The notes: generated by a model from the sequence alone, not told the origin. A stretch of DNA of 64,000 nt from Variovorax paradoxus (GCF_030815975.1 NZ_JAUSXL010000002.1:4886501-4950500), one strand, 5' to 3'. Counted from the first letter of the stretch, positions 1-9,504 are shown. Translations and numbers: made by a program.

Positions 1-1192
1 GCCGCCGCCCGAGGTGCTTTCGCTTTCGATGGTGGCCAGCGATCCCTCGGCGCAGGCGGCGCTGTGGAGCGACGTCAAGAACCCGCTCTTCAACGCGCAA
101 GGCGGGCAGCTGCCGCGCTTCTTCCAGAACCTGCTGCCCGAAGGCGTGCTGCGCAGCCATATCGCGCAACTGCGCGGCTGCCGCGAGAACGACCATTTCG
201 AGCTGCTCGCGGCCTGCGGCGGCGACCTGCCCGGCGCGGTGAGCGCCCGGCCGGTTGCGGTCGACCGCGGCACCTTGCAGCGGCTCATCACCCAGGACCA
301 GGATGCACTCGAGATGTCGGTGGTCGAGCTGCCCATGCCGCAAGGCATCTCGGTGTCGGGCGTGCAGCCCAAGCTCGGCCTGCGCCGGCAGGGCGGGCGC
401 TACGTGGCCCGCACCCGTGCCGGCGCGAGCACGCGCGTGATCGCCAAGCTGCCCGTGGCCGGGCGCCCCCACATGCCGCAGCTGGAAATGCTGTCGCTTC
501 AGCTGGCGGGCGCGGCCGGCGTCGAGGTCTGCCATGCCGAACTCGCGCCGCTCTCGGCCATTGCGGCCGAGCACAGCTATGCGCTGCCCGACGAGCCCGA
601 CTTTCTGGCCGTGACGCGCTTCGACCGCGAAGGCGCGCGCCGCATCCATTTCGAGGATTTCGCGCAGGTGCTCGCGGTCGACCCGATGCACAAGTACAGC
701 GCCAGCTACCTCGACATGGCGCTGGCCATGCGAGCCTTTCCGTCGCTCGGCGAAGAAGCGGTGCTCGAACTCGTGCGGCGCCTCGCGGTGAACGACCTGC
801 TCGGCAACCCCGACGCGCATCTGAAGAACTTCGGCGTGCTGTACCCCGACGGCATCGCGCCGCGGCTGGCCCCCGCCTACGACATCGTGGCCTATGCGGC
901 GCTCCAGGGCGTCGACGGCCATGCCCTGCCCCTGTTGCCTGCGGCGCCCGGCGAGGCCGCGCCCAGACGCACCGCCCTGTTCACGCCCGCCAGCGTGCGC
1001 GCCTTCTGCTTCTCGGCCGGGCTGCACGAGCCGCTGGTGCGGCGCGCCATCGCGGACACGGCGCGGCTCGCGCGCAGCCACTGGCCCGCGATGATCGATG
1101 CATCGGCGCTGCCTGCCGCGTGGAAAAAACGGCTGCAGCAGCGCTTGCAGGCACATCCCTTGCTGCAAGGCATGGCGAGGCGCGGCAAGTAG
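1..1192 (+). CDS. HipA-family serine/threonine kinase (5' truncated by window edge)
   Basis: HipA-type kinases are the toxin half of HipBA toxin-antitoxin systems or HipA-like regulators; some phosphorylate glutamyl-tRNA synthetase. The frame is open from base 2, and its first residues (PPPEVLSLSM) resemble the middle of the HipA N-terminal subdomain, so the true start lies outside the window. Visible family motifs are the nucleotide-loop region ISVSGVQPKLGL, a lysine in VIAKLP, the catalytic-loop motif NPDAHLKNFG and the metal-binding motif AYDIVAY. All key kinase residues seem present, so the protein is probably active. A HipB-like antitoxin would be expected upstream but cannot be seen. 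The target is unknown. Confidence 0.88.
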   Translation, partial: PPPEVLSLSMVASDPSAQAALWSDVKNPLFNAQGGQLPRFFQNLLPEGVLRSHIAQLRGCRENDHFELLAACGGDLPGAVSARPVAVDRGTLQRLITQDQDALEMSVVELPMPQGISVSGVQPKLGLRRQGGRYVARTRAGASTRVIAKLPVAGRPHMPQLEMLSLQLAGAAGVEVCHAELAPLSAIAAEHSYALPDEPDFLAVTRFDREGARRIHFEDFAQVLAVDPMHKYSASYLDMALAMRAFPSLGEEAVLELVRRLAVNDLLGNPDAHLKNFGVLYPDGIAPRLAPAYDIVAYAALQGVDGHALPLLPAAPGEAAPRRTALFTPASVRAFCFSAGLHEPLVRRAIADTARLARSHWPAMIDASALPAAWKKRLQQRLQAHPLLQGMARRGK

Positions 1193-1266
1193 GAGAAAAG
1201 AAAAAACGCGGCCCCTAGAATGATCCGGCCCTTCACTCCTCCACCCATTCGAGGCAGCAGCAATTC

Positions 1267-1959
1267 ATGAGCTCCATCAATTTCATCGGCGGCGAAAAAG
1301 GCGGTGTCGGCAAGTCGGTCACGGCGCGCGTGCTGGCGCAGTACTTCATCGACCACAGCAAGCCCTTCACGGGATTCGACACCGACCGCTCGCACAGCTC
1401 GTTCACGCGCTTCTACGAAGGCTTTGCCTCGCCGATCGTGGTCGACAGCTTCGAGGGCCTGGACACCGTGGTGAACGGCTTCGAGACCAACCCGAAGCAG
1501 AGCGTCATCGTCGACCTTGCGGCCCAGACGCTGGCGCCGCTGTCGCGCTGGATCAAGGAGTCGGACCTGTTCGACGTGTTCGACGAGCTGGGCGTGGCGG
1601 TCAACTTCTGGCATGTGCTGGATGACGGCAAGGACTCCACCGACCTGCTCGGCGCGCTGATCGACACCTTCGGCAACCGGCCCAACTACTTCGTGGTGCA
1701 GAACTACGGCCGCGGCAGCGACTTCGGCATGCTGCTGGCGTCGCAGTCGCTCTCCAAGGCCACCGCGAACGGCGCCCGCGTGATCACCCTGCCGCGCCTG
1801 CACGAGGCGAGCATGCGCAAGATCGATGCGCAGAACACCAGTTTCTGGAAGGCCGTGAACGACCGCGAGGGGGCCCACGCGCTCGGCCTGCTGGAGCGCC
1901 AGCGCGTGAAGTCCTGGCTGGCGACCGCCTATGCGGCCTTCGATACCCTGCCGTTGTAG
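1267..1959 (+). CDS. ParA/MinD-like P-loop ATPase, orphan
   Basis: This 230-residue protein starts with a deviant Walker A motif (GGEKGGVGKS, residues 8-17) typical of the ParA/MinD/Soj family, with the extra signature lysine. Such ATPases position DNA or protein cargo. FDTDRSHSSF may be the switch I region and VIVDLAAQ the Walker B equivalent. No ParB, MinE or partition-site gene is adjacent, so the cargo is unknown. It lies 74 bp after the hipA-like gene on the same strand and overlaps the 3' end of dsbB by 31 bp in convergent orientation. A chromosomal partition role is unlikely because the usual parB and gidAB neighbours are absent. Confidence 0.75.
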   Translation: MSSINFIGGEKGGVGKSVTARVLAQYFIDHSKPFTGFDTDRSHSSFTRFYEGFASPIVVDSFEGLDTVVNGFETNPKQSVIVDLAAQTLAPLSRWIKESDLFDVFDELGVAVNFWHVLDDGKDSTDLLGALIDTFGNRPNYFVVQNYGRGSDFGMLLASQSLSKATANGARVITLPRLHEASMRKIDAQNTSFWKAVNDREGAHALGLLERQRVKSWLATAYAAFDTLPL

Positions 1960-2459
1960 CGCGCCGCGGGCCGGCGAAGCAGCAGCACGAGCAGCAGAAC
2001 CGCCAGCACCACGAAGGCAATGAACGACCAGTTGGCCAGCGTCAGGCCGAGCAGCGACCAGTCGACCTTCGAGCAATCACCGCCGCCGCGAAAGATCATC
2101 GGCAACGCCCGCTTGAGCGGAAAGGTCTCGATCATTCCGTAGAGGTCGCGCCCGCAGGTCACGACCTCGGGCGGATTCCACTGGAGCCAGCTTTGCGAGG
2201 CCGCCGTGTAGGCGCCGCCAATGGCCGACACCAGCGCCAGAACACCGCCCGTTGCCTGCAGGCCACGGCTCCTGAACACGCCGGCCAGGCCGGTGAACAG
2301 CGCCACCAGCACCAGCGCATAGCGCTGCACGATGCACATGGGGCAAGGCTCGAGGCCGACCACGTGCTGCAGGTAGAGCCCGAAGGCCAGCATCAGGACG
2401 CAGGCCAGGCAGATCAGCCCATACGCGCGGCGCGGCGCGCCGAAGTACCAATCGATCAA
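1929..2459 (-). CDS. dsbB: Disulfide bond formation protein B
   Basis: DsbB is an inner-membrane quinone reductase that reoxidises DsbA. The sequence has four hydrophobic segments, the first periplasmic CPMC active site (motif [12 protein letters not shown]) and a second cysteine pair in VTCGRDL and GGDCSK. A start was chosen at TTG 2459, giving MIDWYFG, which overlaps the cysA stop in TTGA. A second TTG at 2471 would add four residues. Coupling to cysA suggests co-expression with the sulfate transporter. The 3' end runs 31 bp antisense into the ParA-like gene. Confidence 0.9.
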   Translation of the reverse strand: MIDWYFGAPRRAYGLICLACVLMLAFGLYLQHVVGLEPCPMCIVQRYALVLVALFTGLAGVFRSRGLQATGGVLALVSAIGGAYTAASQSWLQWNPPEVVTCGRDLYGMIETFPLKRALPMIFRGGGDCSKVDWSLLGLTLANWSFIAFVVLAVLLLVLLLRRPAARYNGRVSKAA

Positions 2460-3553
2460 GGGGAAACCCAATCTTCTTCTACGAACACCCGGGCCTTGCG
2501 CGGGGTGGCGACGACGGTGTCGCCCTCCTGCAGGCCCAGTTCACGGAACTGTTGCGCAGGGAGTTGCGCCTCGATGATGGTTCCGGAGCCCGGATTATCT
2601 GGATTCGTTTCGGTGGGCTCAAGTTCCAGCCGTGCGATCGGGCCGACCACGATGGCGCGCGACAAGGTGGCCACGATGCCGGTGGCGCCGGCGGTGTAGC
2701 GCTCCACGGTAAGGTCGTGCGGGCGCACGTAGGCCATCGCCTTGGCGTCGCGCGCGCCGCTGTGTTCGGGCGAATCCAGGCGCATGCCGTCCAGCTGCAC
2801 CGCGCCGTTGTCGGCCCGGCCATGGAACAGGTTGACGTCGCCCAGGAAGCCGTAGACGAACGGGCTCGCGGGCTGGTCCCACACCTCCTGCGGGGAGCCG
2901 ACCTGTTCGATGCGGCCCTTGTTGATGACCACCACGCGGTCGGCCACCTCGAGCGCCTCTTCCTGGTCGTGCGTGACGAAGATGGAGGTGACGTGCAGTT
3001 CGTCATGCAGCCGGCGCAGCCAGCGGCGCAACTCCTTGCGCACCTTCGCGTCGAGCGCGCCGAAGGGCTCGTCGAGCAGCAGCACCTTGGGCTCCACCGC
3101 CAGCGCACGCGCCAACGCGATGCGCTGCCGCTGGCCGCCCGAGAGCTGCGAAGGATAGCGGTCGGCCAGCCAGTCGAGCTGCACCAGCTTGAGCAGATCG
3201 GTCACCTTCTGCCTGATCTGCGCGTCGCTCGGGCGCTCCTTGCGCGGCTTCACGCGCAGGCCGAAGGCGACGTTCTCGAACACCGTCATGTGGCGGAACA
3301 GCGCGTAGTGCTGGAACACGAAGCCGACCTGCCGTTCGCGCACGTGCACGTCGGTGGTGTCTTCGCCCGAAAAGAGAATGCTGCCGGTGTCGGCCGTTTC
3401 CAGCCCCGCGATGATGCGCAGCAGCGTGGTCTTGCCGCAGCCCGAGGGGCCGAGCAGCGCGACGAGCTCGCCCGACTCCACGTCGAGGTTCACGTTGTTC
3501 AGCGCCCGGAAGTCGCCGAACTGCTTGCTGATGTTGCGGATTTCGATGCTCAT
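2456..3553 (-). CDS. cysA: Sulfate/thiosulfate ABC transporter ATP-binding protein
   Basis: CysA is the ATPase of the CysTWA-Sbp sulfate/thiosulfate importer. The 365-residue protein has Walker A GPSGCGKT at about residues 35-42, the LSGGQRQR signature, Walker [12 protein letters not shown] and a C-terminal regulatory TOBE-like region. ATG 3553 begins [12 protein letters not shown], the usual start; the frame is open further upstream but without family similarity. It is the last transporter gene in the string sbp-cysT-cysW-cysA and is separated from cysW by 86 bp containing a REP-like hairpin. dsbB follows with an overlap. Confidence 0.96.
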   Translation of the reverse strand: MSIEIRNISKQFGDFRALNNVNLDVESGELVALLGPSGCGKTTLLRIIAGLETADTGSILFSGEDTTDVHVRERQVGFVFQHYALFRHMTVFENVAFGLRVKPRKERPSDAQIRQKVTDLLKLVQLDWLADRYPSQLSGGQRQRIALARALAVEPKVLLLDEPFGALDAKVRKELRRWLRRLHDELHVTSIFVTHDQEEALEVADRVVVINKGRIEQVGSPQEVWDQPASPFVYGFLGDVNLFHGRADNGAVQLDGMRLDSPEHSGARDAKAMAYVRPHDLTVERYTAGATGIVATLSRAIVVGPIARLELEPTETNPDNPGSGTIIEAQLPAQQFRELGLQEGDTVVATPRKARVFVEEDWVSP

Positions 3554-3584
3554 GGATCTCTGCCTGTGTCTTCCTCTGATGACT

Positions 3585-3618
3585 CCCTCACCCCTCGGGG
3601 AGAGGGCCGGGGTGAGGG
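3585..3618. repeat. REP-like G/C-rich palindromic repeat between cysW and cysA
   Basis: The 34-bp sequence has the form CCCTCACCCC-GGGGAGAGGG-GGGGTGAGGG and folds on itself. Near-identical copies occur at 53370-53403 and, inverted, at 53446-53479. Its position inside an operon suggests a transcript-stabilising or attenuating hairpin, but that role is inferred. Confidence 0.8.
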
Positions 3619-3639
3619 TTCTCCCCCACCCAAAAATCT

Positions 3640-4533
3640 TCAAGCCGCCGTGGGCCGCTCGGGCGGCAGTTCGGCAATCGCCTTCATCTCGCGTTCGTGG
3701 CGCCACTCGATAACCGACTTGATCACCAGCGTGACCAGCGCCAGGATGGCGAGCAGCGAGGCCACGGCAAAGGCCGCCACCGACTGGTATTCGTTGTAGA
3801 GCACTTCCACATGCAGCGGCATGGTGTTGGTCTGGCCGCGGATGTGGCCCGACACCACCGACACCGCGCCGAACTCGCCCATGGCGCGCGCATTGCAAAG
3901 AATCACGCCGTACAGCAGGCCCCACTTGATGTTGGGCAGGGTCACGCGCCAGAAGGTCTGCCAGCCGGTCGCGCCCAGCACGATGGCGGCCTGCTCTTCG
4001 TCGGTGCCCTGCGCCTGCATCAGCGGCACGAGTTCGCGCGCGATGAACGGGAAGGTCACGAACACGGTCGCCAGCACGATGCCGGGCACGGCAAAGATGA
4101 TCTTGATGTCGTGCTCGGCCAGCCACGGGCCGAGCCAGCCCTGCGCGCCGAACACCAGCACGTAGATCAGGCCCGCCACCACCGGCGACACCGCGAACGG
4201 CAGGTCCACCAGCGTGGTCAGGAAGGCCTTGCCGCGGAACTCGAACTTGGCGATGGCCCAGGCCGCGGCCACGCCGAACACCAGGTTCAGCGGCACCGCG
4301 ATGGCGGCCGTGATCAGCGTGAGGCGGATCGCGCTCCAGGCGTCGGGCTCCTTCAGCGCCTCGATATAGGCATCGAGGCCCTTGCGCAAGGCTTCCGTGG
4401 CCACGGCGGCCAGGGGCAGCACGAGGAACAGGAACATGAACGCGAGCGCAAGGCCGATCAGCGTCCAGCGCACCCAGGGCGATTCGGTGGTGCCGGCCTG
4501 CGCGCGGCGAATGATTTTGGAAGGCGCACTCAT
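3640..4533 (-). CDS. cysW: Sulfate ABC transporter permease CysW
   Basis: CysW is one of the two inner-membrane permeases of the sulfate/thiosulfate importer. The 297-residue protein has about six hydrophobic segments and an EAA-like cytoplasmic loop ([21 protein letters not shown]) that contacts CysA. The motif [16 protein letters not shown] is characteristic of CysW. The start ATG at 4533 lies 1 bp after the cysT stop, so the genes are probably translationally coupled. Most similar alternatives would be molybdate permeases (ModB), but pairing with cysT and sbp makes CysW clear. Confidence 0.96.
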   Translation of the reverse strand: MSAPSKIIRRAQAGTTESPWVRWTLIGLALAFMFLFLVLPLAAVATEALRKGLDAYIEALKEPDAWSAIRLTLITAAIAVPLNLVFGVAAAWAIAKFEFRGKAFLTTLVDLPFAVSPVVAGLIYVLVFGAQGWLGPWLAEHDIKIIFAVPGIVLATVFVTFPFIARELVPLMQAQGTDEEQAAIVLGATGWQTFWRVTLPNIKWGLLYGVILCNARAMGEFGAVSVVSGHIRGQTNTMPLHVEVLYNEYQSVAAFAVASLLAILALVTLVIKSVIEWRHEREMKAIAELPPERPTAA

Positions 4534-4534
4534 C

Positions 4535-5422
4535 TCATGCTCCTGCGCGCTTGCGCTGCCAGGCCTGAAGGCCGTTGATGACCAGCAGCAGGATGAATGA
4601 AATGACCAACATCACCAGCGCGACTGCGGTGGCGCCCGCATAGTCGTACTGCTCCAGCTTGCCGATGATGATGAGCGGCGTGATCTCCGAGATCATCGGC
4701 ATGTTGCCGGCAATGAAGATCACCGAGCCGTACTCGCCGATGGCGCGCGCGAAAGCCATCGCAAAGCCGGTGAGCAATGCCGGCGCAATCGACGGAAAGA
4801 TCACCTTCGTGAAGGTCTGCAGCCGCGTCGCGCCCAGCGAAGTGGCGGCTTCTTCGAGCTCCTTCTCGGCATCTTCGAGCACCGGCTGCACCGTGCGCAC
4901 CACGAACGGCAGCCCGATGAAGATCAGCGCAATCACGATGCCCGCGGGCGTGAACGCCAGCTTGATGCCGTGCGGCTCCAGCAGTTGCCCGACCCAGCCG
5001 TTGCCCGCGAGCAGCGCGGTCAGCGAGATGCCGGCCACCGCCGTCGGCAGTGCGAACGGCAGATCGACCAGCGCGTCGACGATGCGCTTGCCCGGGAACT
5101 TGTAGCGCACCAGCACCCAGGCCACGAGCAGGCCGAACACGGCGTTGACCACGGCCGCGATCAGCGAGGCGCCGAACGTGAGCCGGTACGAGGCCATCAC
5201 GCGCGGCGCGGTCACGGCCACCCAGAACTGCTCCCAGCTCAGCGTGAAGGTCTTGAAGACCAGCGCCGAGAGTGGAATCAAGACGATCAGGCTCAGGTAG
5301 AGGATCGAGAAGCCGAGCGTGATGTGGAAACCAGGCAGCACGCGCCTGGCGCCGCCGGCCCGGTTGGCACGCGCAAAAGGCGCTCCCGCGGACGGGAGCG
5401 CCGAAGAAACAGCGCCGCTCAT
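4535..5422 (-). CDS. cysT: Sulfate ABC transporter permease CysT (CysU)
   Basis: CysT is the second permease of the sulfate importer and forms the membrane channel with CysW. The 295-residue protein has six predicted membrane segments after a short polar N-terminus. It carries the EAA-like loop [19 protein letters not shown] and the conserved block [17 protein letters not shown]. Its start codon abuts the sbp stop codon (5422/5423), indicating one transcript and likely coupling. Confidence 0.96.
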   Translation of the reverse strand: MSGAVSSALPSAGAPFARANRAGGARRVLPGFHITLGFSILYLSLIVLIPLSALVFKTFTLSWEQFWVAVTAPRVMASYRLTFGASLIAAVVNAVFGLLVAWVLVRYKFPGKRIVDALVDLPFALPTAVAGISLTALLAGNGWVGQLLEPHGIKLAFTPAGIVIALIFIGLPFVVRTVQPVLEDAEKELEEAATSLGATRLQTFTKVIFPSIAPALLTGFAMAFARAIGEYGSVIFIAGNMPMISEITPLIIIGKLEQYDYAGATAVALVMLVISFILLLVINGLQAWQRKRAGA

Positions 5423-6439
5423 TTACTTTGCGCCAGGGGTGTAGAGCTTGTCGAACTGGCCGCCGTCGTTGAAGTGCACCTTCTGTGCTTCGCCGAGGCT
5501 GCCGAACAGTTCCTGCACCGTGAACAGCTGCAGCGGCTTGAAGGTGGTGGCGTACTTCTTGAGCACGGCCTGCGAGCGCGGGCGCAGCGCATGCCTGGCC
5601 GCGATCTCCTGCGCTTCTTCGGAGTAGAGCCAGTCGAGGTAGGCCTTGGCGAGTTCGCCGGTGCCCTTCTTTTTGGTGCTGCGCTCGACCACGGCCACCG
5701 GGTTCTCGGCCACGATGCTGATCGACGGGTAGACCGAGTCGACCTTGCCCGAACCGAATTCGCGATCGATCGACACCACTTCGGATTCGAAGGTGATCAG
5801 CGCATCGCCGATGTTGCGCTGCAGGAAGGCGGTGGTCGCGTCGCGGCCGCCGCGTGCCAGCACCGGCACGTTCTTGAACAGCTTGCCAACGAACTCGGCC
5901 GCCTGGGCGTCGGTGCCGCCCTTCTTCTTGACGTAGCCCCAGGCCGCCAGGTAGGCGTAGCGCCCGTTGCCGCCGGTCTTGGGGTTGACGATCACGACCT
6001 GCACGCCGGGCTTGACCAGGTCGTCCCAGTCCTTGATGCCCTTGGGGTTGCCGTTGCGCACCAGGAACAGCATGGTCGAGGTGGTGGGCGATGCGTTCTC
6101 GGGGAATTGCTTGTTCCAGTCCTTCGCGACCACGCCGGCATTGGCAAGAAAGTCGATGTCGGTGGAGGTGTTCATGGTCACCACGTCGGCATCGAGGCCG
6201 TCGGCCACGGCGCGCGCCTGGGCGCTGGAGCCGCCGTGCGACTGGTCGATCTTCACGTCCTTGCCGGTGGTCTTCTTGTAGTTGGCCACGAACGCCGCGT
6301 TGTAGTCCTTGTAGAACTCGCGCGCCACGTCGTAGGAGGCGTTCAGCAGCGTGGTGCCCTGCGCGAAGGCGCTGCTGCCGGCGAGTGCCGAAGACGCCAG
6401 CGCGAGCACGGCGGCGAAGGTCTTGAATCTGGAAGTCAT
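5423..6439 (-). CDS. sbp: Periplasmic sulfate-binding protein (first copy)
   Basis: Sbp captures sulfate in the periplasm and delivers it to CysTWA. The 338-residue protein begins with a Sec signal peptide ending near SSAFAQ. The mature protein starts LLNASYDVAREFYKDYN, and it contains the sulfate-contact motif QSHGGSSAQARAV and the conserved [13 protein letters not shown]. The mature chain has no cysteine and only two methionines. Its ATG overlaps the stop of the upstream hydrolase by 4 bp. A second copy lies at 19949-20989. Confidence 0.96.
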   Translation of the reverse strand: MTSRFKTFAAVLALASSALAGSSAFAQGTTLLNASYDVAREFYKDYNAAFVANYKKTTGKDVKIDQSHGGSSAQARAVADGLDADVVTMNTSTDIDFLANAGVVAKDWNKQFPENASPTTSTMLFLVRNGNPKGIKDWDDLVKPGVQVVIVNPKTGGNGRYAYLAAWGYVKKKGGTDAQAAEFVGKLFKNVPVLARGGRDATTAFLQRNIGDALITFESEVVSIDREFGSGKVDSVYPSISIVAENPVAVVERSTKKKGTGELAKAYLDWLYSEEAQEIAARHALRPRSQAVLKKYATTFKPLQLFTVQELFGSLGEAQKVHFNDGGQFDKLYTPGAK

Positions 6440-7011
6440 GAGGTTGCCAAGGTTTCTGAAAATTCACGGCCCGCAGGCCAGGCGGCGGGCTCGTCGGTCA
6501 GCGACTGGAGCAGGGCCAAGCCGAGCGGCCAGTCTCCATGTCCCGAATCGATGTTGATATGCCCCGCATTTTGCATGCGGACAAACTCACTGCCCCAGGC
6601 GCGTGAATAGGCGCCGGCCAAGCGGATCGGGCAATACGGGTCGTTGCTGCTCGCCACCACGATGCTGCGGTACGGCAGGGCCGCATACGGCACGGGCGCG
6701 AAGTCCGACAGCACGGCCCGGCGCTCCGGATCGGCCGGCGCCACCAGCAGCGCGCCCCGGATGCGGGCGGCGGCTTCGGGCGGCAGGTGCGCCGTGGCGA
6801 TGCAGCCCAGGCTGTGCGCGGCAATCACCACCGGTCCGGGGCTTTCGAGCACCAGCCTGGCCAGCGTGTCCACCCAGGCCTCGCGCTTGGGCGAGGCCCA
6901 GTCGTCCTGCACCACCCGCGCCGCGCCCGGAATGCGCTCTTCCCACAGGCTCTGCCAATGGCCGGGCCCGGAGTCGCGCCAGCCGGGCACGATGATCACG
7001 GAAGTCTGCAT
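6436..7011 (-). CDS. RBBP9/YdeN-type serine hydrolase (alpha/beta hydrolase)
   Basis: This 191-residue protein is a small alpha/beta hydrolase of the RBBP9/YdeN family, whose substrates are largely unknown. Visible features are the N-terminal IIVPGWRDSGPGHWQ block, the nucleophile elbow AHSLGC with Ser67, an acid in SSNDPYC and a histidine in AGHINID. It is expected to be cytoplasmic, with no signal peptide. It lies 20 bp downstream of the peroxiredoxin gene and overlaps sbp by 4 bp, so it is wedged inside what looks like a sulfate-import operon. Confidence 0.88.
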   Translation of the reverse strand: MQTSVIIVPGWRDSGPGHWQSLWEERIPGAARVVQDDWASPKREAWVDTLARLVLESPGPVVIAAHSLGCIATAHLPPEAAARIRGALLVAPADPERRAVLSDFAPVPYAALPYRSIVVASSNDPYCPIRLAGAYSRAWGSEFVRMQNAGHINIDSGHGDWPLGLALLQSLTDEPAAWPAGREFSETLATS

Positions 7012-7031
7012 GACGGCGCTGCCCTGCCCGC

Positions 7032-7673
7032 CTACCTGTTGGGCTGCGGCGTGATGCGCAGGTAAGGCTTCACGGCCTTGAAGCCCTTGGGGAAGCGCTC
7101 GGCGAGTTCGGCCGGGTCCTGGATGCTCGGGATGATGACCACGTCGTCGCCGTCCTTCCAGTTCACGGGCGTGGCCACCTTGTGGCTGTCGGTGAGCTGC
7201 AGCGAATCGATCACGCGCAGGATCTCGTCGAAGTTGCGGCCGGTCGATGCCGGGTAAGTAATGGTCGCGCGGATCACCTTCTTCGGGTCGATGATGAACA
7301 CGCTGCGCACCGTGGCCGTGGCCGATGCGTTCGGGTGGATCAGGTCGTACAGGTCGGCCACCTTGCGGTCATGGTCCGCAATGATCGGGAAATTGACCGT
7401 GGTGTTCTGCGTCTCGTTGATGTCGCCGATCCATTCCTTGTGCCGGGTGGCCGGGTCGACGCTCAGCGCGATGGGCTTCACGCCGCGCTTGGCGAACTCG
7501 CCCGACAGCGCCGCGGTCTTGCCGAGCTCGGTGGTGCACACGGGCGTGAAATCGGCCGGGTGCGAGAAGAACACCACCCATGAATCGCCGGCCCACTGAT
7601 AGAAGTCGAGGGGGCCGTCGCTGGAGTCCTGGGTGAAATTGGGGGCTGTATCGCCGAGTCGCAGGGTCGCCAT
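7032..7673 (-). CDS. 1-Cys peroxiredoxin (Prx6/AhpC-TSA family)
   Basis: The enzyme reduces hydrogen peroxide or organic peroxides using a peroxidatic cysteine. The 213-residue length, the motif FTPVCTTE (Cys46) and the long C-terminal domain ending PYLRITPQ place it in the 1-Cys Prx6 subfamily, which lacks a resolving cysteine in the same chain. It is the first gene of a minus-strand string that continues into the hydrolase, sbp and cysTWA. The region upstream (7674-7787) contains two inverted repeats that may be operators. Confidence 0.95.
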   Translation of the reverse strand: MATLRLGDTAPNFTQDSSDGPLDFYQWAGDSWVVFFSHPADFTPVCTTELGKTAALSGEFAKRGVKPIALSVDPATRHKEWIGDINETQNTTVNFPIIADHDRKVADLYDLIHPNASATATVRSVFIIDPKKVIRATITYPASTGRNFDEILRVIDSLQLTDSHKVATPVNWKDGDDVVIIPSIQDPAELAERFPKGFKAVKPYLRITPQPNR

Positions 7674-7727
7674 GGTCGCTCCTTGAGTGGATGAGAGCCT
7701 GGGATTGTGCGAAGTGCGGCTTCAATG

Positions 7728-7771
7728 CCAAACGAATATCTACTTGTTTGGTTATGGCGTTTTCCGCATAA
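7728..7771. promoter_or_regulatory. Candidate operator region upstream of the peroxiredoxin-sbp-cysTWA string
   Basis: Two inverted repeats lie side by side: CCAAAC (7728-7733) N12 GTTTGG (7746-7751), and TTATG (7752-7756) N10 CATAA (7767-7771). They stand 55 to 98 bp upstream of the peroxiredoxin start. The TTATG/CATAA arms vaguely resemble CysB-type half-sites; the first pair is of unknown type. No regulator can be assigned from sequence alone. Confidence 0.35.
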
Positions 7772-7787
7772 GGAGCCGCCGATCCGG

Positions 7788-8702
7788 CTAATACATGCCC
7801 GATTGGCTCCCGCTCATGTGCTCGGTCAGGAAATCGATCAGCCGGCGAACCGCCGGCACCAGCGCCCGCCGCTGCGGAAAAACCATGTGCGCGATCACCG
7901 GCGCCGGCCCCCAGCCGGGCAGCACCTGCGCGAGCCGGCCTGCCTCCACGTCGGCGCGGCACATGTAGCCGGGCAACAGCGTCGCGCCCACGCCTTCGAG
8001 CGCGGCCAGCTGCAGCGTTGCCAGGTCGTCCGCCACGCAGCGCGGCGTATGGACGTGCACGTGAATCTCGCCGTTCGGGCCCTCGAGCCGCCATTCGCTG
8101 CGGCCCTCGCCGTTGGCCGACATGGCCGTCGTCGGCAGCCGCGCCAGGTCGTCCGGCGTGCGGACCGGACCCAGGCGCTGCAGCAGCTCTGGCCGGGCGA
8201 CGAGCACGGCGCGGCTGGTGCCCAGCACCTTGGCCACGAGCGTGGTGCTGTCCTCGATGGCGGGGCGCACGCGCAGCGCGATGTCGATTCCCTCTTCGAT
8301 CAGGTCCACCGGACGGTTCATCACGCGCAGGTCGATGCGCACCGCCGGGTAGAGCTCCATGAAACGCGGCAGCAGCTGCGCGAGCCCGCTGTGGGCGATG
8401 GTGATCGGGCAGCTCAGGCGGACCGTGCCGCAGGGCTCGGTATGCACCTGCGCCACCGCCTCGGTCGCGGCCTGGGCCGCGTCCCGCACGGCGGCCGAGT
8501 GGCGCAGGAAGATCTCCCCCGCCGGCGTGAGCGACAGCCGCCGCGTGCTGCGCTGCATCAGCTGCACGCCGAGCCGATCCTCCAGCTCCGCCACGCGGCG
8601 CGACAGGCGCGACTTGGGAATGCCGAGCGCACGGCTGGCCGCGGCAAAGCCGCCGCGCTCTGCCACTTCGGCGAAGAAAACCATGTCGTTGGGGTCTTGC
8701 AT
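7788..8702 (-). CDS. LysR-family transcriptional regulator
   Basis: A typical LysR protein with an N-terminal winged helix-turn-helix (GGFAAASRALGIPKSRLSRRVAELEDRLGVQ, cited here in pieces: ALGIPKSRLSRRVAELE) and a periplasmic-binding-protein-like effector domain. ATG 8702 (MQDPNDMVFF) gives the usual N-terminus and 304 residues; upstream in-frame starts at 8720 and 8756 are possible. It is divergent from azoR and shares a 130-bp intergenic region with a strong palindrome at 8732-8748, so it probably controls azoR and itself. Confidence 0.93.
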   Translation of the reverse strand: MQDPNDMVFFAEVAERGGFAAASRALGIPKSRLSRRVAELEDRLGVQLMQRSTRRLSLTPAGEIFLRHSAAVRDAAQAATEAVAQVHTEPCGTVRLSCPITIAHSGLAQLLPRFMELYPAVRIDLRVMNRPVDLIEEGIDIALRVRPAIEDSTTLVAKVLGTSRAVLVARPELLQRLGPVRTPDDLARLPTTAMSANGEGRSEWRLEGPNGEIHVHVHTPRCVADDLATLQLAALEGVGATLLPGYMCRADVEAGRLAQVLPGWGPAPVIAHMVFPQRRALVPAVRRLIDFLTEHMSGSQSGMY

Positions 8703-8731
8703 GCGCTTATTGTCCTGCATATAGAACGATG

Positions 8732-8748
8732 TAGTCAAAATTTGGCTA
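8732..8748. promoter_or_regulatory. Candidate LysR operator in lysR-azoR intergenic region
   Basis: TAGTCAAAATTTGGCTA is a 17-bp imperfect palindrome with TAG/CTA ends and CAAA/TTTG arms; only two symmetric positions mismatch. It has the T-N11-A form typical of LysR binding sites and lies 30 bp upstream of the regulator's preferred start and 84 bp upstream of azoR. An autoregulatory and azoR-activating site is inferred. Confidence 0.55.
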
Positions 8749-8832
8749 CTTATCACCCACTCGCATCAAAAATAGAATTACCCCATCGCCGGCCAACTTT
8801 GAGCGCCGGCCTCCACACGAAAGCAATCGACC

Positions 8833-9480
8833 ATGAAGCTGCTCCACATCGACTCCAGCATCCTGAGTGCCAATTCGACCTCCCGCCTCCTCACGGCCGA
8901 GATCGTGGCGGCCTGGAAAGCCGCGCATCCCGACACCACCGTCGAGTACCTCGACCTCGCCGCCAACGCCCCGTCGCACTTCGGCGCCGATGCCCTGGGC
9001 ATCAAGACCGGTGTGCAGGCCCAGCCGACCGAAGCCCAGCAGCGCGAGAACGCGCTCTCGGAACAGTTCGTGAGCCAGTTCCTGGCTTCTGATGTCATCG
9101 TGGTGGGCGCGCCGCTGTACAACTTCTCGGTGCCGACCCAGCTCAAGGCCTGGATCGACCGGCTCGCGCAGATCGGCCGCACCTTCAAATACACCGACAA
9201 GGGCCCCGTGGGCCTGGCCGGCGGCAAGACCGTGATCGTGGCGTCCAGCCGCGGCGGCATCTACTCGACCACCGAAGGCGGCCAGGCGACGGAACACCAG
9301 GAGAGCTACCTGAAAGTGATCTTCGGCTTCTTCGGCATCACCGACGTGCGCTTCGTTCGTGCCGAAGGCCTTGCCATGGGCGATGCGCCCAAGGCCGCCG
9401 CGCTGGCCGCGGCACGCGCCGACATCCGGGCGGCAACGGCCGAAGCCGCCAACCAGAAGGACGTGGCCCAGGCTGCCTGA
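8833..9480 (+). CDS. azoR: FMN-dependent NADH-azoreductase
   Basis: AzoR reduces quinones and azo compounds with NADH through bound FMN. The 215-residue flavodoxin-like protein begins [18 protein letters not shown] (phosphate-binding loop) and carries the flavin-contacting [17 protein letters not shown] motif and the ASSRGGIY segment. It is divergent from a LysR regulator, a frequent arrangement for quinone- or electrophile-responsive reductases. A bidirectional terminator follows immediately. Confidence 0.95.
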   Translation: MKLLHIDSSILSANSTSRLLTAEIVAAWKAAHPDTTVEYLDLAANAPSHFGADALGIKTGVQAQPTEAQQRENALSEQFVSQFLASDVIVVGAPLYNFSVPTQLKAWIDRLAQIGRTFKYTDKGPVGLAGGKTVIVASSRGGIYSTTEGGQATEHQESYLKVIFGFFGITDVRFVRAEGLAMGDAPKAAALAAARADIRAATAEAANQKDVAQAA

Positions 9481-9504
9481 GCCCCGGTTTTCGCCAGAAA
9501 AAAG

